Origin: Gamarada debralockiae
Taxonomy: Eukaryota; Ascomycota; Leotiomycetes; Helotiales; Hyphodiscaceae
NCBI GenBank assembly: GCA_002803225.1
Contig: NXFV01001521.1
Span: forward strand, 1 to 64,000
DNA length: 64,000 bases
Direction: 5' to 3'
This document shows, piece after piece, positions 37,808-49,012 of this stretch. Under the pieces are notes generated by a model, which worked only from the letters and a program-made list of their open reading frames with translations, searched no databases and was not told where the DNA came from. Within the stretch, counting starts at the first letter, position 1. Every line of letters starts with the position of its first letter. The position numbers and the translations under genes are program-made.

Positions 37808-39278
37808 CATATGATGCTGACGCCAGCAGCTTCGAGTCGTGTGAGAATGCTACTGAACGGACCGAACCGCTATGGCCCTTGAGCGTCTGCGTTGTAATAA
37901 TTGTAGACGTTTTCGAGAGTGATTTTAAAGAGTGTGCGGGGACTTCGACAGCAGGTACTTCTTCTGACATGAATAGACCTCCAATATTTGGAGCCGTTAT
38001 ATATCCAACGAATGAGCACGCGGGGTGATCCGGTAACATATCCCATATTGGCATGGGGACGGACAAGATTATTAAAGTAGAATAGCTTGGAACGACGGCT
38101 TCAACTTTAACCCATTTCGCTAACAGAGGAAATTTGTCTAGCTATCGAGCACACTATCTGGCGTCCAAAGGCTAGTTTTTCTTCAATTGAACGGATATCA
38201 GGACATAAGGGACTTGTAACTTCCAGCGGACGATACTAATAATAATGGAGTAGAAGTTGAGCTTGTGTCATCAAAGTCTATATCCATCGGATCAATGAAA
38301 GTTGATGGGACTTCTTTGTTGTTAGCTTCAGTAGTTGGTATAGCGGACGGTAATGGCAAGACATTTCGCCTGCAGATCTCTATTCCAGATGCCTTGTAAT
38401 CCTTTGTATTTATCTAGTGTACAGGCGTTACACGCTATTCCAGCAGTATTCCTTCGCGTCCCTTTTTTGTTTCCTTAAGCTTAAGTCGAAAGAGAATCTC
38501 CGTGTGCAAGGATTCTGCCGAAAAAGATGGTTTGTTGATCTAATCTCGAAGTACATCAATAAGAGTATTTGTTAATGAGTGTTCCCCAGGTGGGGGTGCT
38601 CTTCTCTCAAACCCACAAGCTGCAATAGTCTCTATGACAGCAAACTGGGATGTTGTTGCTGAGCTTGCGGCCGCACATGTGTCCAATAGAATCAACACGT
38701 CTGATTTTGCTGCTCCGAAAAGTCCCTGTATTGCTGTCCAGTCCACAAAAGGGGAATTTGGACCCTGCCCGGAGACCCATTCCGCCTGCCGAGCACTGTT
38801 CATCCTTCCATGCCCAGCATAATACAAAACAAAGAGGTTCTGGTATTGTCCCAGGCTTGTATAAAATCAAGAGTCTTTCGCATCAAATCTCAGTGGGAAT
38901 TTACACTAGGAATAAGGAAAACGTTTGTTTGGAATCCATAATCTTGCAGGATATTGTCCAAGGTGCTGAGTTCTCGATGAACGCCGAGCTCGTCATCCTC
39001 CCATCGTATAAGGCAGATGTGGACTGTTTCATATCGAGATCGTCCGTGGTTTGGGAAAGCCCTCTTGGCAGCCTAGTCAACATTAGACTGTGTATCACAA
39101 TAAGAGAGAGGAATACCTACGCTGTTTACATCTTCAGCGAAAGCGGCGAGATCTTGATAATGGAAACTCGCCCGAGACGTATCGTGAGAGGAGAAACCAT
39201 TTGCTTGCCCTTCTGAAAGGACATAGAAGGAAGGCTCCGACATGCATGCGCGCGCCGCCCTTAGCCTAGGGCACTGAT

Positions 39279-39758
39279 ATGGTCGTCCGCACGAGAACAA
39301 TGTCGCGAAATTGGTATGAAGCAATATTGGGCGTGTTAGGCAGAGAAGGGAAGGAGAAGGCACGCCTGGAGAAACAAATGCTATGCATCGCATTCGAACG
39401 ATGTCGTATAGTCGTTGTGGGATGGGAACTACGACGCCTTATTCTAGGCGCCACGAGGCTGTGCTGGACTGGGCTGTCTGGCCTGCCGTTTGAGGCAGAA
39501 AGAATTCCATCTCTACATCTCTATACTAACGGTACGGAGCAGTACCTGTGTCCTGAGGATTCGCAGGCGGATTTCTCTATTGAGGTCAGCTTCGTTCCCC
39601 TTGTTTCACGTACCCAGTCCCTTCTAGATAAAGGTCTGTTTCTAATAGGCCTTTGGAATCCCCGGGCTAAGGGCGATAATTCCAATCTAGGAGCTAAGGA
39701 GGCTTGCATGGAGGAATATCGCGTTGACTTCCAGATACCAACATTCCAAGGAGTCTGA
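39279..39758 (+). other. Unassigned 159-codon open frame
   Basis: An ATG-started frame beginning 36 bp from the caspase-WD40 start, on the opposite strand. No signal peptide, domain or intron signal was seen, and composition is mixed. It could be chance or a lineage-specific gene. Confidence 0.2.
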
Positions 39759-40120
39759 GGATAGTGACGTCTGAGTGAACCTGAATAGTCGGCGTACTTG
39801 TTCTAAAATGACACCGGTACGGAGGTACAAGTGGACACAGCCTTGCTCAATTTGCGGGTGCGGATGCAGGTGCGGGGTTTCTAGCTTCCTGATTGGTTGG
39901 GTCTCCTTTAAATCAACAATGATCGTGGGATTCTTCATTCTCAACACTTTCGAGCTAAAAAGTGACATTCGGTTTGAATTTCTCTGATTTTGGCCCATTT
40001 AATTATGTCGGTATAGTTTAATATAAGTACTACGATCTTCTCCTCAATTTCTGCCTGTCTTCATCAGATCTCTCCTGTGAACGATTATTTCAAACTTTTG
40101 ATTCCTTTCCGCTTTTTAAA

Positions 40121-41437
40121 ATGGGTTCCAACCAAATCCCTAAACTCTTTAAAGACCTCCGAGTCGGAGATATGGATCTCTCTCACCGCATCATCATGTC
40201 TCCGCTGACTCGAAGTCGTTGCCCCGATGGATTTCCAAATACACTGGTGGCGCAGTACTATGCCCAGCGAGCAACTCCAGGCGGACTCTTGATCAGTGAA
40301 GGCACTCACCCTTCCGTCATGGTGTGTTTCCAGCTTTCATATCACATGCTCAATTCTCATTGCTCTGCACAGGGTGGAAACTTCCTGAATGTTCCGGGAA
40401 TCTTCACGCAAGAGCATATCCAAGCTTGGAGGCTTGTCACTGATGCGGTGCATGCCAAAGGAGGCTTCATGGCTTGTCAATTGTGGCATGTGAGTAACAA
40501 CCTGCTTGATTGGTGTCATTATGGTCTCAGATGCTGATATTTTACATCAGGTTGGCCGATTCGCAGTCTCCATCCAGCTTGGAGGTCGCCAGCCGTTGAG
40601 TTCGTCAGCAACAAACATCGGACTCAGCAACCGCTTCACTCCAAAGGGTCGAGTACCAACTGAAACATCCAAAGAAATGACATTGTCGGAAATCAAAACA
40701 ACAATTGAGGAGCATGTCCATGCTGCAAAATGCGCACTCGAAGCAGGCTTTGACGTGGTGGAAATCGCAAGTCTTCCATTCCAACTTCCAAGCACTTCGT
40801 ACTAATTCACCATCAGACTGCTGGAAATGGCTACCTCTGCGACCAATTTCTCAATTCCAAAGTCAACCTGCGAACTGATAATTACGGAGGTAGCGTCGAG
40901 AACCGGGGGCGCTTCACTCTCGAACTCCTAGACACCGTCATCGCAGCCGTCGGTCCCTCCAAGACAGCTGTCCGTTTCAGTCCATTCGGTACTGTCCTCG
41001 TGCCCCTCGACTCAGATCCCATCTCCACATTCCTGTACATTCTTCACGAAGTTGAGAAGCGCGGCATCGCATACGTATGTCTGACTCAACCACGCACCGA
41101 TTTATTCCTGCCAGAGAAGACGAAGTGGGAGAACCTTCACAAGGCTTCGGAGACCGGGGAGATGAAAGTTTCGAAGGAGGAGATTGCGTTGAAGCCATTG
41201 CTTGAGATTTTGAAGAAGACACCGAAGTTTGCGACGGGTGGCTATGATGACAAGAATTGTTTTGAGGAGGTAGAAAATGGAGAGCTGGATGCCGTGACAT
41301 TCGGGAGATGCTTTATTAGCAATCCGGATTTAGTGGAGAGAATCAGGAAAGGCTTGCCGTTGAGTCCTTGGAAGCAAGAGAGTTTCTATTCTGATGGGCC
41401 GGATGGGTATACCGATTATCCTGTTGCTAATGTATAG
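40121..41437 (+). CDS. NADH:flavin oxidoreductase (old yellow enzyme family)
   Basis: FMN enzyme reducing activated C=C bonds with NAD(P)H. Four exons, 40121-40321, 40373-40489, 40551-40766 and 40817-41437, give 384 residues, normal for the family. Introns are 51, 61 and 50 bp; the third has a GCAAGT donor with a TACTAAT branch site. Features: LFKDLRVGDMDLSHRIIMSP with the flavin-contact Thr in PLTRS, GGLLISEGTH, QLWHVGR, the barrel segment GYLCDQFLNSKVNLRTDNYGGS, and GRCFISNPDLVERI near the end. With this splice the substrate-binding His/Asn pair (HxxN in OYE1) reads TxxN (TAGN) while the following Tyr is kept. Probably cytosolic. Its physiological substrate cannot be read from sequence. Confidence 0.9.
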
Positions 41438-42816
41438 AAGCTGAAGTGTTGTTTGGGAATTCCTATTTAGCATTGGAGGTAAACAGAGAATGGCCAATTA
41501 TAGGTGAAATGAATTGAAAATCAACAAAGCTACCCGATCGAATCACTTCATTCACTTCCCCTGTTTCCACTTGTTTCCGTGTAAGGGTTAGAAACTTGAA
41601 AGTTTCATTGCTGTTTCAACTGACACTGAAAGACATAATCTGGACTTCAGCAAAAGAGTCAGATAATCCTGATTTTCTCAAGTGAAGGACTTCCGGGAGG
41701 ATCTCCGGGTCTGCGAACTTCGTCATATCCGCCTAGAACCTCCCTGTTCTCTCATATTGCACGCTTTCGCCACTTTATCTTCGTCCTCTTTTCGTCGTAA
41801 AACAATTTCGTGCTTCTCCCTCCTTTCGAGGCGAGACCCGTATGGCGCTGGGGTGTTCTAAGTCGTGTTCGTATTACGGTAGATTTCAAAATACTTGATA
41901 AAAACAACTCGGTATTCACTACTATAACCCAACGTCATATAGCAATATAAAGAGTACGTTTTATAGCTAGTCGCTTAATATTATTTGAAGGCTACTGAAG
42001 TCTTAGATTTATTTTGTATTACTCAAAACATTAAAGGAGCAATACTTTGATCTTGATTTTACAGGCGTTACTCGCTACTAATTCTTTAGGCTCGTGTAGT
42101 CTAAGATTCAGGTTCTTCTCGCTAAAAGTGAATCCTATAAAAAATACTCTATAACTTAATAAACTTTTAATTAAATAAGAAATCTCATTAGAGACACCTA
42201 TAAAGAAATAGTATAATAATAGAATAGAGTCTTGAAAACTAGTATAAGAAGTATTGTTCTTAATATAAATCCACTTCGTATATTTATTTGAACTGAGAGA
42301 AATTCGCACCTCGTGTGTTCCTTGACAACGGATCTTTGAAAACAGATGTAATGCGAGCACGTCTTACTAGCTCCTCACTGGACGATCAACAACAAAATAG
42401 CCCGAGCATCCTCCGAGTCTTTGATAAGGAAACCGAACCCCCCTGATCTATACTCGAACACTTCAAAGTGGGCGGCAGCCTGAAAATCAGAGGGTCAAGC
42501 ACAACTTCTCGAGCCCACAGCTATGACAGCCAATGCTGTATTTAGAAGATTCGACGGCTTCAACGTCGTATAGATAGCAGCAGCATTTACACTGCGTTTG
42601 TGATGGCTCGAAAATGAATGCAAAGTTTGCAAGTCAGGTCAGGCATTCTCACAATTCAATGACAGGCCAAGCAGCATTTTGAAAATTGATGTAGAATCTC
42701 ATCCTCGGGGACATGTCACATCCACCCATACCCCCGGAAAAATAGTAGATCAGATCCAGCAGCCTCGAAGGTAGAGAAGAGTTGCCCGCGCTTACACGCC
42801 AGGAGGGCAGAATCTA
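41438..42816. other. Intergenic with AT-rich block
   Basis: Ordinary flanks surround a strongly AT-rich block at about 41870-42300 (for example runs like ATAAAAAATACTCTATAAC). A - strand frame at 42031-42360 lies in it. The abrupt composition change suggests a RIP-degraded transposon, but no domain or terminal repeat was recognised. Confidence 0.5.
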
Positions 42817-44480
42817 TCAAGGACACCCAGTAGATGGATAATTGCAAGAGCTAGCTACCCCGCCACCGGTGATATCAACGTCCGTGAAAGTGAACTCTGA
42901 GCAACTGCCACTTCCACACAGGATGTAGTAATCAGTTCCAGTTGATGTTGCGGTACCAGTAACGTTCGAGAAAGTCACTCCACTAATGATAACACCATTA
43001 GTTGGATCGCCAGTGGGTCCTCCGTTTAAGTAATCTTGCTGCACATCGATACCGTAAACCGTAATCCCAGAGAGAGCGATGTTTTCGTACACAATGTCCG
43101 TCACTGTTCCGGTGGTGCCGGAATTGGTCTTGATTCTGCAGCCGTTCTGGCTGTTCGAGACCTTGGAATTAGAGAAGGTGACCCCAGTAACCGTATTATC
43201 AGATTTTCCACCAACTGACCCAATGCTTAGACCATGCCCCCCTGAGCATGTCATTCCGGTTACGGTGATGTTGGTACCGCTAGTGACGGCCACACAGTCA
43301 TCTTGGTTCATAACGGTGGTGTCAGAAAGGACCAAGTTAGTGGTTGAAGAGATGTCAAAACCATCAGAATTATGTGCAGCCGGAAGACCATCACTTACGG
43401 AGTTGGCTGCATCTCCCGCTGTGTTGTTAAGGGTGAGACCGGTGATGTTCATGAGGTCGCATCCGGTGATGTCGAAGCAGTGGACAGGCCAGTTTTGGAT
43501 GTACAAGTCCTTGATGGTTCCGCCGACCATCTTGTCGAGGACGATAAAGTGATCGGGCCTGGGAATGCGAGTCAGTCAAGTTATTGGTAGTTGAAGAATT
43601 AGCACATTTACTTGTCAATTCCGCCATTTGATCCTTTTCCATCCCAGTATGCCTGGCCATTACCATCGATGATGTGACCTGTGAAATCTCGGGGTCAGCA
43701 ATTTCTCAAAAGAATTGAAAAATTAGAGCTAAGCGGGTTCCATGAGTTTCGAAACATTCTTTCTACTTCAAAGGCATACTCTTTGAAGGAGATTTTGCCC
43801 TTAGAACTCACAATCCCTCCGAACAGGAAATGGAGTGCTTTGAGAAATACATACCAGCAGCCCCAGTAATGGTAATGTCGGTACCAGCAATTTCAATCGG
43901 GTTAAAGTCCGAGTTTTTAGTTGTGCCAAAAGTCTAGCACGTCTTGTTTCAGCGGACGATCCTCCCAAATTCCACGACAGCGAACTTACGGTGGTGCCAG
44001 CGAATGTGACGGTAGATCCAGCCCTCAGACCAGTAAGATCAATTGTTGAACTAGCAGGAGCAGAGATATTATCCAAAACTATGTCGGTGCAGGAAGCAAC
44101 AGCGGATGTAATCTGAGCATATACGGACGCAGTGCAAGTGGTAGTAGCGACAGTGCCCTATCCCACAACATTATGGTTAGCAAAACGCATCCCATTTACC
44201 AAAAACATCCAAAAGTGAATGAGCATACCGAGGCAGCGGTACCGAGCAAACAAGTACAAGCGCTCGAAAGCTTCTTCGATGAATTCGAGCAGTACGTCGC
44301 AAAAGCTGGTAGTGCCGTAGTAGCCGTCACGGTAGACTTGGTATACGTCTCACAGAAAGTAATAGCTGCCGCAGCGGAGGCAGTGTATGCCGAAGCGCAA
44401 GCATCGGTATCTGCGTTATCGCATGCAAAGGCGAAGGACGCCGCGAAGGCCCCAAGGAGGAGGAGGGATCGCTTGATCAT
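42817..44480 (-). CDS. Secreted endo-polygalacturonase, GH28
   Basis: Hydrolyses alpha-1,4 links in polygalacturonan of plant cell walls. Five exons: 44480-44229, 44157-43990, 43933-43855, 43678-43612 and 43558-42817, introns 53-176 bp, giving 435 residues. [19 protein letters not shown] is a signal peptide; an in-frame ATG at 44492 is an alternative start. An N-terminal Cys-rich extension of about 80 residues precedes the beta-helix. Catalytic signatures: N252-S-D254, D275-D276 in NQDDC, H297 in GGHG, and R330-I-K332. It is compact at the C-terminus (CNYPSTGCP). A TATA-like element lies about 90 bp upstream. A role in plant-litter or host-tissue decay is inferred. The third intron is the longest at 176 bp. 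Confidence 0.93.
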
Positions 44481-44492
44481 TGTGTCCAGCAT

Positions 44493-47400
44493 TCGATTGC
44501 TTAAAAATGATGGAGAGAGTGAAGATAAGATAAAGAGATGTTGTTGAGATATGTAAGGATATGTAGATATATAAATAAAGCAATGGATTGGAGGAAGAGC
44601 ATCTTGGAAAGAAACTGGCTGCAACGGATGGGAATCATAGCGGAAAATGATATAGAGAGATACTCCGTCCATATTTAGCCGCTCTGATCTTTGGCATGCT
44701 CATATTGCTATTACTCCATAGAGAAGATTGCAGGAGGTGAAAGTGTGGGCAGCAATTCATTTGGTGGAAAGTTGGGGGGGAACGAGCTGGAATCTGGAGT
44801 CGTCAAAATGTCTTTTTCTGGGGATGTTCTAGTGCCAGCGACAATCACCGAGACATGCTTCATGCAGATCGGAAATTCTGCCAATTCGTGGACCATGGGA
44901 CGATGGGTCCGTCCCTTCTTTGGCGCAGCACCTAAGTTCTGACTTAATATAGACGTTGCAACCGCATGTCCCTCGTTGAAAATGAAGGAATTCCAAAGCT
45001 TGACCCAACAACGCTGAGAACTTTCCCAAAGCTCGTAGAAAGCCTAGAATCTGGGTAAAAGCTTGTCTCCTCTCTTCCCTGCATCTAAGAACAAGATGGT
45101 GAAGGAGCGACGAAGAGGAAGCCAAATTTCGGAGGTAAAGGAACGACCATTTTACCCGGCCATCTTGGCATGCGTCGACGAGGACCACCTTTCAGTCGGT
45201 TGAGTGGACACGTGATTTTCTTAGCTGCATGCCAAGATCGCCAGTTTCGTTCGATTTGTTCAATCAGTCTGTTTGCGGCTCTGGGAGAAATGCGAGGGTG
45301 CGCGTGTTGCGTGATTGGTGGGATCTTGGACGTTCAAATTGCGCGGATCCGGCCAGGGGGAGATGGGATCATGATCATGGGGTCATAATTACTGGGATGC
45401 GCCAACTCTCACGATTAGGGCCAATATTTGAAGGCAGGTTTTTGAATTTTCGACTGAATTGCGAAGCAATTGATCGAATAATTGGGCGTTTATTCTTGAA
45501 CATCTTGCCTCTGATTCATCGAATTCGAAATGAATCTAGAGTTGATTCGACGAATCGAGGAAAAATTTTGAAGGACTTGCTAGAGAATGGCTATTGCTCT
45601 AATAGATGTTATAAGAAGGGAAATAGAGCAGGATAGGAAATTACCGACAGACTTGACTAATAATTTGCAAATGAAATAGAATTCCAATTCAACATTCATA
45701 AAGTAGGTGACTTTCGTATCTTGAGAGCGCAGAATCTGGGGAATTCCAAATCTCCAAACAACGATTTAATGCAAGCGAAGCTCCCAGAGACGTACAAAAC
45801 CCCTTGAACAGCTGGCATCCTATTCGAAAAACATGATCCGGACGGACAAGAATTCATCGGCATATTTGAGAAGAGCTGGTTCACTTTGTCTATAGTGACC
45901 TTGCATCCCACAGTCCCACTTGTGGACTTCGTTTTACGAGTTCCTATCAGAATAAGGCGTTGTTAGTTGATTCAATCCTCACAGTTGAGTAAAAGGTCGA
46001 CAACGAAATTCTAACTGACCAAAAAATAGTAAAATTGCCCGTCTCTTACGAGAAAGTTTCCTATTTATGACGACAGCTTGTGAGAAGCTTTGAAGATAGA
46101 ATTTTCTACAGCGTTTCTAATCTGCAGCATCCCTCAGGAACGTTCCAACATGCATCTATGAAGATGATATCGGCCATCTCAGTCTTTGCTGATGAGTTCC
46201 AAACGGTCAGTGCAGGTTCTTTATACTGCTAGTCCGATCTCGAGAGTGAACATCGATTGGGCAAGTCACGCATGCCTGATCGACCTCGATTGACGGAGGT
46301 GCAGTGCACATTGCCATAAATAGGTTGTCTCTGGCTACTTGCCAAGTCGATAATCTCCTTGAGACACACGGCCTTGATATTTTGGAACAGAAGAGCAAAG
46401 CAAAGCAAGATCGCAATGAAGGAATATGGTCCAGAGCGGTTAAATGATCGACAACGGGCGCGTCGAGGGCTCATGAACGGGAGCCTTCCTGTGTTAGGTC
46501 TGATCTGGATCTAAAGGAGAGCATGGTCGTTGACCTTTTTTTGATACTGTCATGCCTCTCAATCGAACCAACATATGGGCAAATCAGGACTTGATGGCGC
46601 TCAGTCCTTGCTTGGGAATAATGCAAAAAAGAAGTGTGCTGATGAGTTCAAATTCCAAATCTCACCAAACTTGAGTTCTGACCATCTTCTACACATGCCC
46701 TACAAGTGTCGATCCCGCCCTTCCCTCTCCATCGAAAAAGACGTGGAATGCCCACATTACAAGAGGAACTTGAAGGTTCAGTGACCAAATCAACAACGAT
46801 GTCTAACAACTGCCTCCTAGCTTCAAATTATCCACCGATATCTATCTTCACTGTACTCATTCAGGGTTTGATTCTTCCAGTTAACTGGATCGGTTGACAA
46901 CAACAAGCTGATCGACAGCGAAAAATGGCTCGACGACAGAAAAACAAATCATGACAATGTAGAATTAAATGAATCGATTTGAAACCCGTGGCACTGGCCA
47001 ATCGAGCATATTGATCGATACCGAAACCTACACAGATCCAGACAGGCTGGGAGACACCGATCATCAGGGACATCTCATCGATTGGTTTGACTGGATCAAC
47101 AAATGAAAGTATTTATACCTATACAAGTACTTTGCAGAATGTCGTATTCACTTGGTGGGTTTCTTTGGTTGGAATTCCGGATTTCATGACATGGAGTGAG
47201 AAATTCATGTAGGAAGTTGGAATCGAGGGCATGAATGAAAGCTCAATGCATTTAATTCATAAATATGGGTTGTAATCGTTTCTTATGAGCACATCCACTT
47301 GGGCATCAACCATCATTTTGTGATCAAAACTTTCTACTTCGCTATGGGTGATTGGATTTGGTGTCTTGAATTCCATGTTTTGCGGTTTCGTATTTAAAGT

Positions 47401-47522
47401 CGGCAAGATGGCTTCGTCTATGAGGGACGAATGCATATCGGCATCATCCAAAGGAAGGCTTGATTGGGAGTGGCGATCGATGGTCGCATTCTTCCTCTTT
47501 ATCTATCGCTGATGCTCCAACC
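44493..47522. other. 3-kb intergenic region, no gene
   Basis: It holds the polygalacturonase promoter at one end and the Sam37 terminator at the other. Only short frames without recognisable domains occur. AT content rises at 45400-46100. No RNA gene was identified. Confidence 0.4.
44567..44574 (-). promoter_or_regulatory. Possible TATA box of polygalacturonase
   Basis: TTATATAT on the - strand, about 90 bp before the start codon of the polygalacturonase gene, within an AT-rich promoter. Confidence 0.4.
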
Positions 47523-49012
47523 TCAAGCAGCCGTCTCATTACTCCTCATACCGTCCGGTCCCACCTCAACCTCCACAACAGGAACATTCTGGTCATTATT
47601 CATCTCCATCTCCATCTGCCGTTGCCTCTGGACTTGATAATCCATCTGATTCGCATACATCGACAACATATCCCCCGCTTCTCCAAACACTCCCAAGCCC
47701 GCTCCTGCTTTTTGCTTCTCCGGTTCCTCTGTGCTGGGAAACGATATGATCCCTTGATGAAACATATAACCAGCCATTAATCCAACACCAGCAAGTATAC
47801 TGCTGAACACGGTAAGAGTCTGCCATGACGAACTCTGCTGATCTTCGGGTGTTTTCCCGCCGTGCTGTCGCATCCGTGTATTTCGTCTCAACTGGCCGAC
47901 AATGGGTATCGAGTCCGCGACATTGGATAAGAACATACCACCCACTACAACCACACCGCCATTATCAGGCACTTTCCAAGGCAAATGACTCCCCCGGCTT
48001 GCCTTCTCTTCCGCGGCTTTCCCAATTAACGCATCCTCAACCCTAACATCCGGTCCGAAAACCTCCCCTCTCAACTCCTTCGTCCACGTACACAAATCTG
48101 GGAATTTCCTCCTCATAGTCTTCGCTAACCATGGTTGCGGCAACTCCGGCATCAGCATCAAACAAAGATACCCCAGCACCAAACAATCTATACTCGAGAA
48201 CTGCCTCTCACTAACAAAGTATCTCTTGCCGCGTCTCAGCTTCTGAAGGGGTTCGAAGAAATCTGTCGCTAAGGCATCGAGACGGATTTGTGCGTTCGCT
48301 TCAGGGGATGAGGCGAGGAGGGAGGAAACTGTATTGCGTGGTTTTCGCAGGCTCGCGGGGATGATTGATGAGTCTGAGGAGGAGTGCGTCGTGTCTTCGG
48401 TGTCAATGTCGAGGGATGAAAGGTCTAGGTGTGCGGTTCGGGCTTTGGCGGAGGCGCGGACGGAGGGGGGTGTGAAATAGGGGAGGGGAAAGGCTTGGAT
48501 TGTATTGTATACCGGTCTTGTGATTTCGCTGTAATTTTGGGAGGAGACGTAGAGGGAGAGGTCGAGGAGGGGTTGGCCGTGGGATTCGACGAAGGAGGAG
48601 AAGCTGGGTTGTATTAGATCTTGCTGTATAGGAGGAATGTTGGAGGGAAGGGGGAGGTTGCTACGCTATACAATCCGCGCTCTCCTGCTCAGGTAGCCCT
48701 GCGTCCAGCACCCATTCCCCAGCTGAGTATTGTGCGATATAATGGAAAATATTCCTGAACCCTCCAATCCAGATGTCGCCATTTCTTAATGCGGGCAACT
48801 CATCTGCAATATCGCGTAAGCTATCAAAGTACGAAAAACTTGTTTTGAATGGATTGCGTACTCGTAGGACTCAACGCTGGGTCGCTGCTAGCAATCAGCT
48901 GCCATTCCCCGCGGGGCACAGCTTGTTGGAGGTATGCGATGGCAGCTAAGCAATGGGCGTCGACTGAGGGGAGAGAGAAGGCGGGGCCCCAAACATGAAG
49001 TTCCAGGGGCAT
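47523..49012 (-). CDS. sam37: Sam37/metaxin-like mitochondrial outer-membrane import protein
   Basis: Subunit of the sorting and assembly machinery that inserts beta-barrel proteins into the outer mitochondrial membrane. Exons 49012-48862, 48803-48665 and 48603-47523, introns 58 bp (GTACGC...GCAG) and 61 bp (GTAGCA...CCAG), give 456 residues. The N-terminus MPLELHVWGPAFSLPSVDAHCL is the metaxin thioredoxin-like start, followed by LPALRNGDIWIGGFRNIFHYI. The region ISECxxSxDCLVLGYLxLML appears as SERQFSSIDCLVLGYLCLML, as in Tom37-type C-terminal domains. A hydrophobic segment TVFSSILAGVGLMAGYMFHQ near residue 370 may be a membrane anchor. The tail is Met/Gln-rich. Splice sites are weak in places but the reading continues conserved sequence. 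Confidence 0.82.

Larger units (their letters stand above)
37033..39243 (-). pseudogene. Caspase-like / WD40 fusion gene, decayed and LTR-interrupted
   Basis: Read on the - strand from about ATG 39243. The N-terminal part resembles a peptidase C14 (caspase/metacaspase) domain: VHICLIRWEDDELG, LDNILQDYGFQTNVFLI, YYAGHG with the catalytic His, and LILLDTCAAASS with the catalytic Cys. A linker (DPMDIDFDDTSS, LLAKWVKVEAVVPS, IWDMLPDHPACSFVGY) leads to WD40 repeats, each near 42 residues (TLKGHSGSVRSVAFSHDSK). The frame is broken by TAG 39073, TGA 38890, a frameshift near 38840, TAG 38540, more stops at 38070-38480, and a solo LTR at 37562-37807. Several stops replace Trp. That this was one gene is inferred from continuous coding-like sequence between the two parts. 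Caspase-like domains joined to repeats suggest a role in regulated cell death, by analogy with fungal NLR-like proteins. Confidence 0.75.

Noticed and set aside
40801..40816. Reading through CACCATCAG to keep a His in the old yellow enzyme
   Set aside because: It needs a shift from the exon 3 frame and has no AG acceptor before CAC that leaves a viable intron length.
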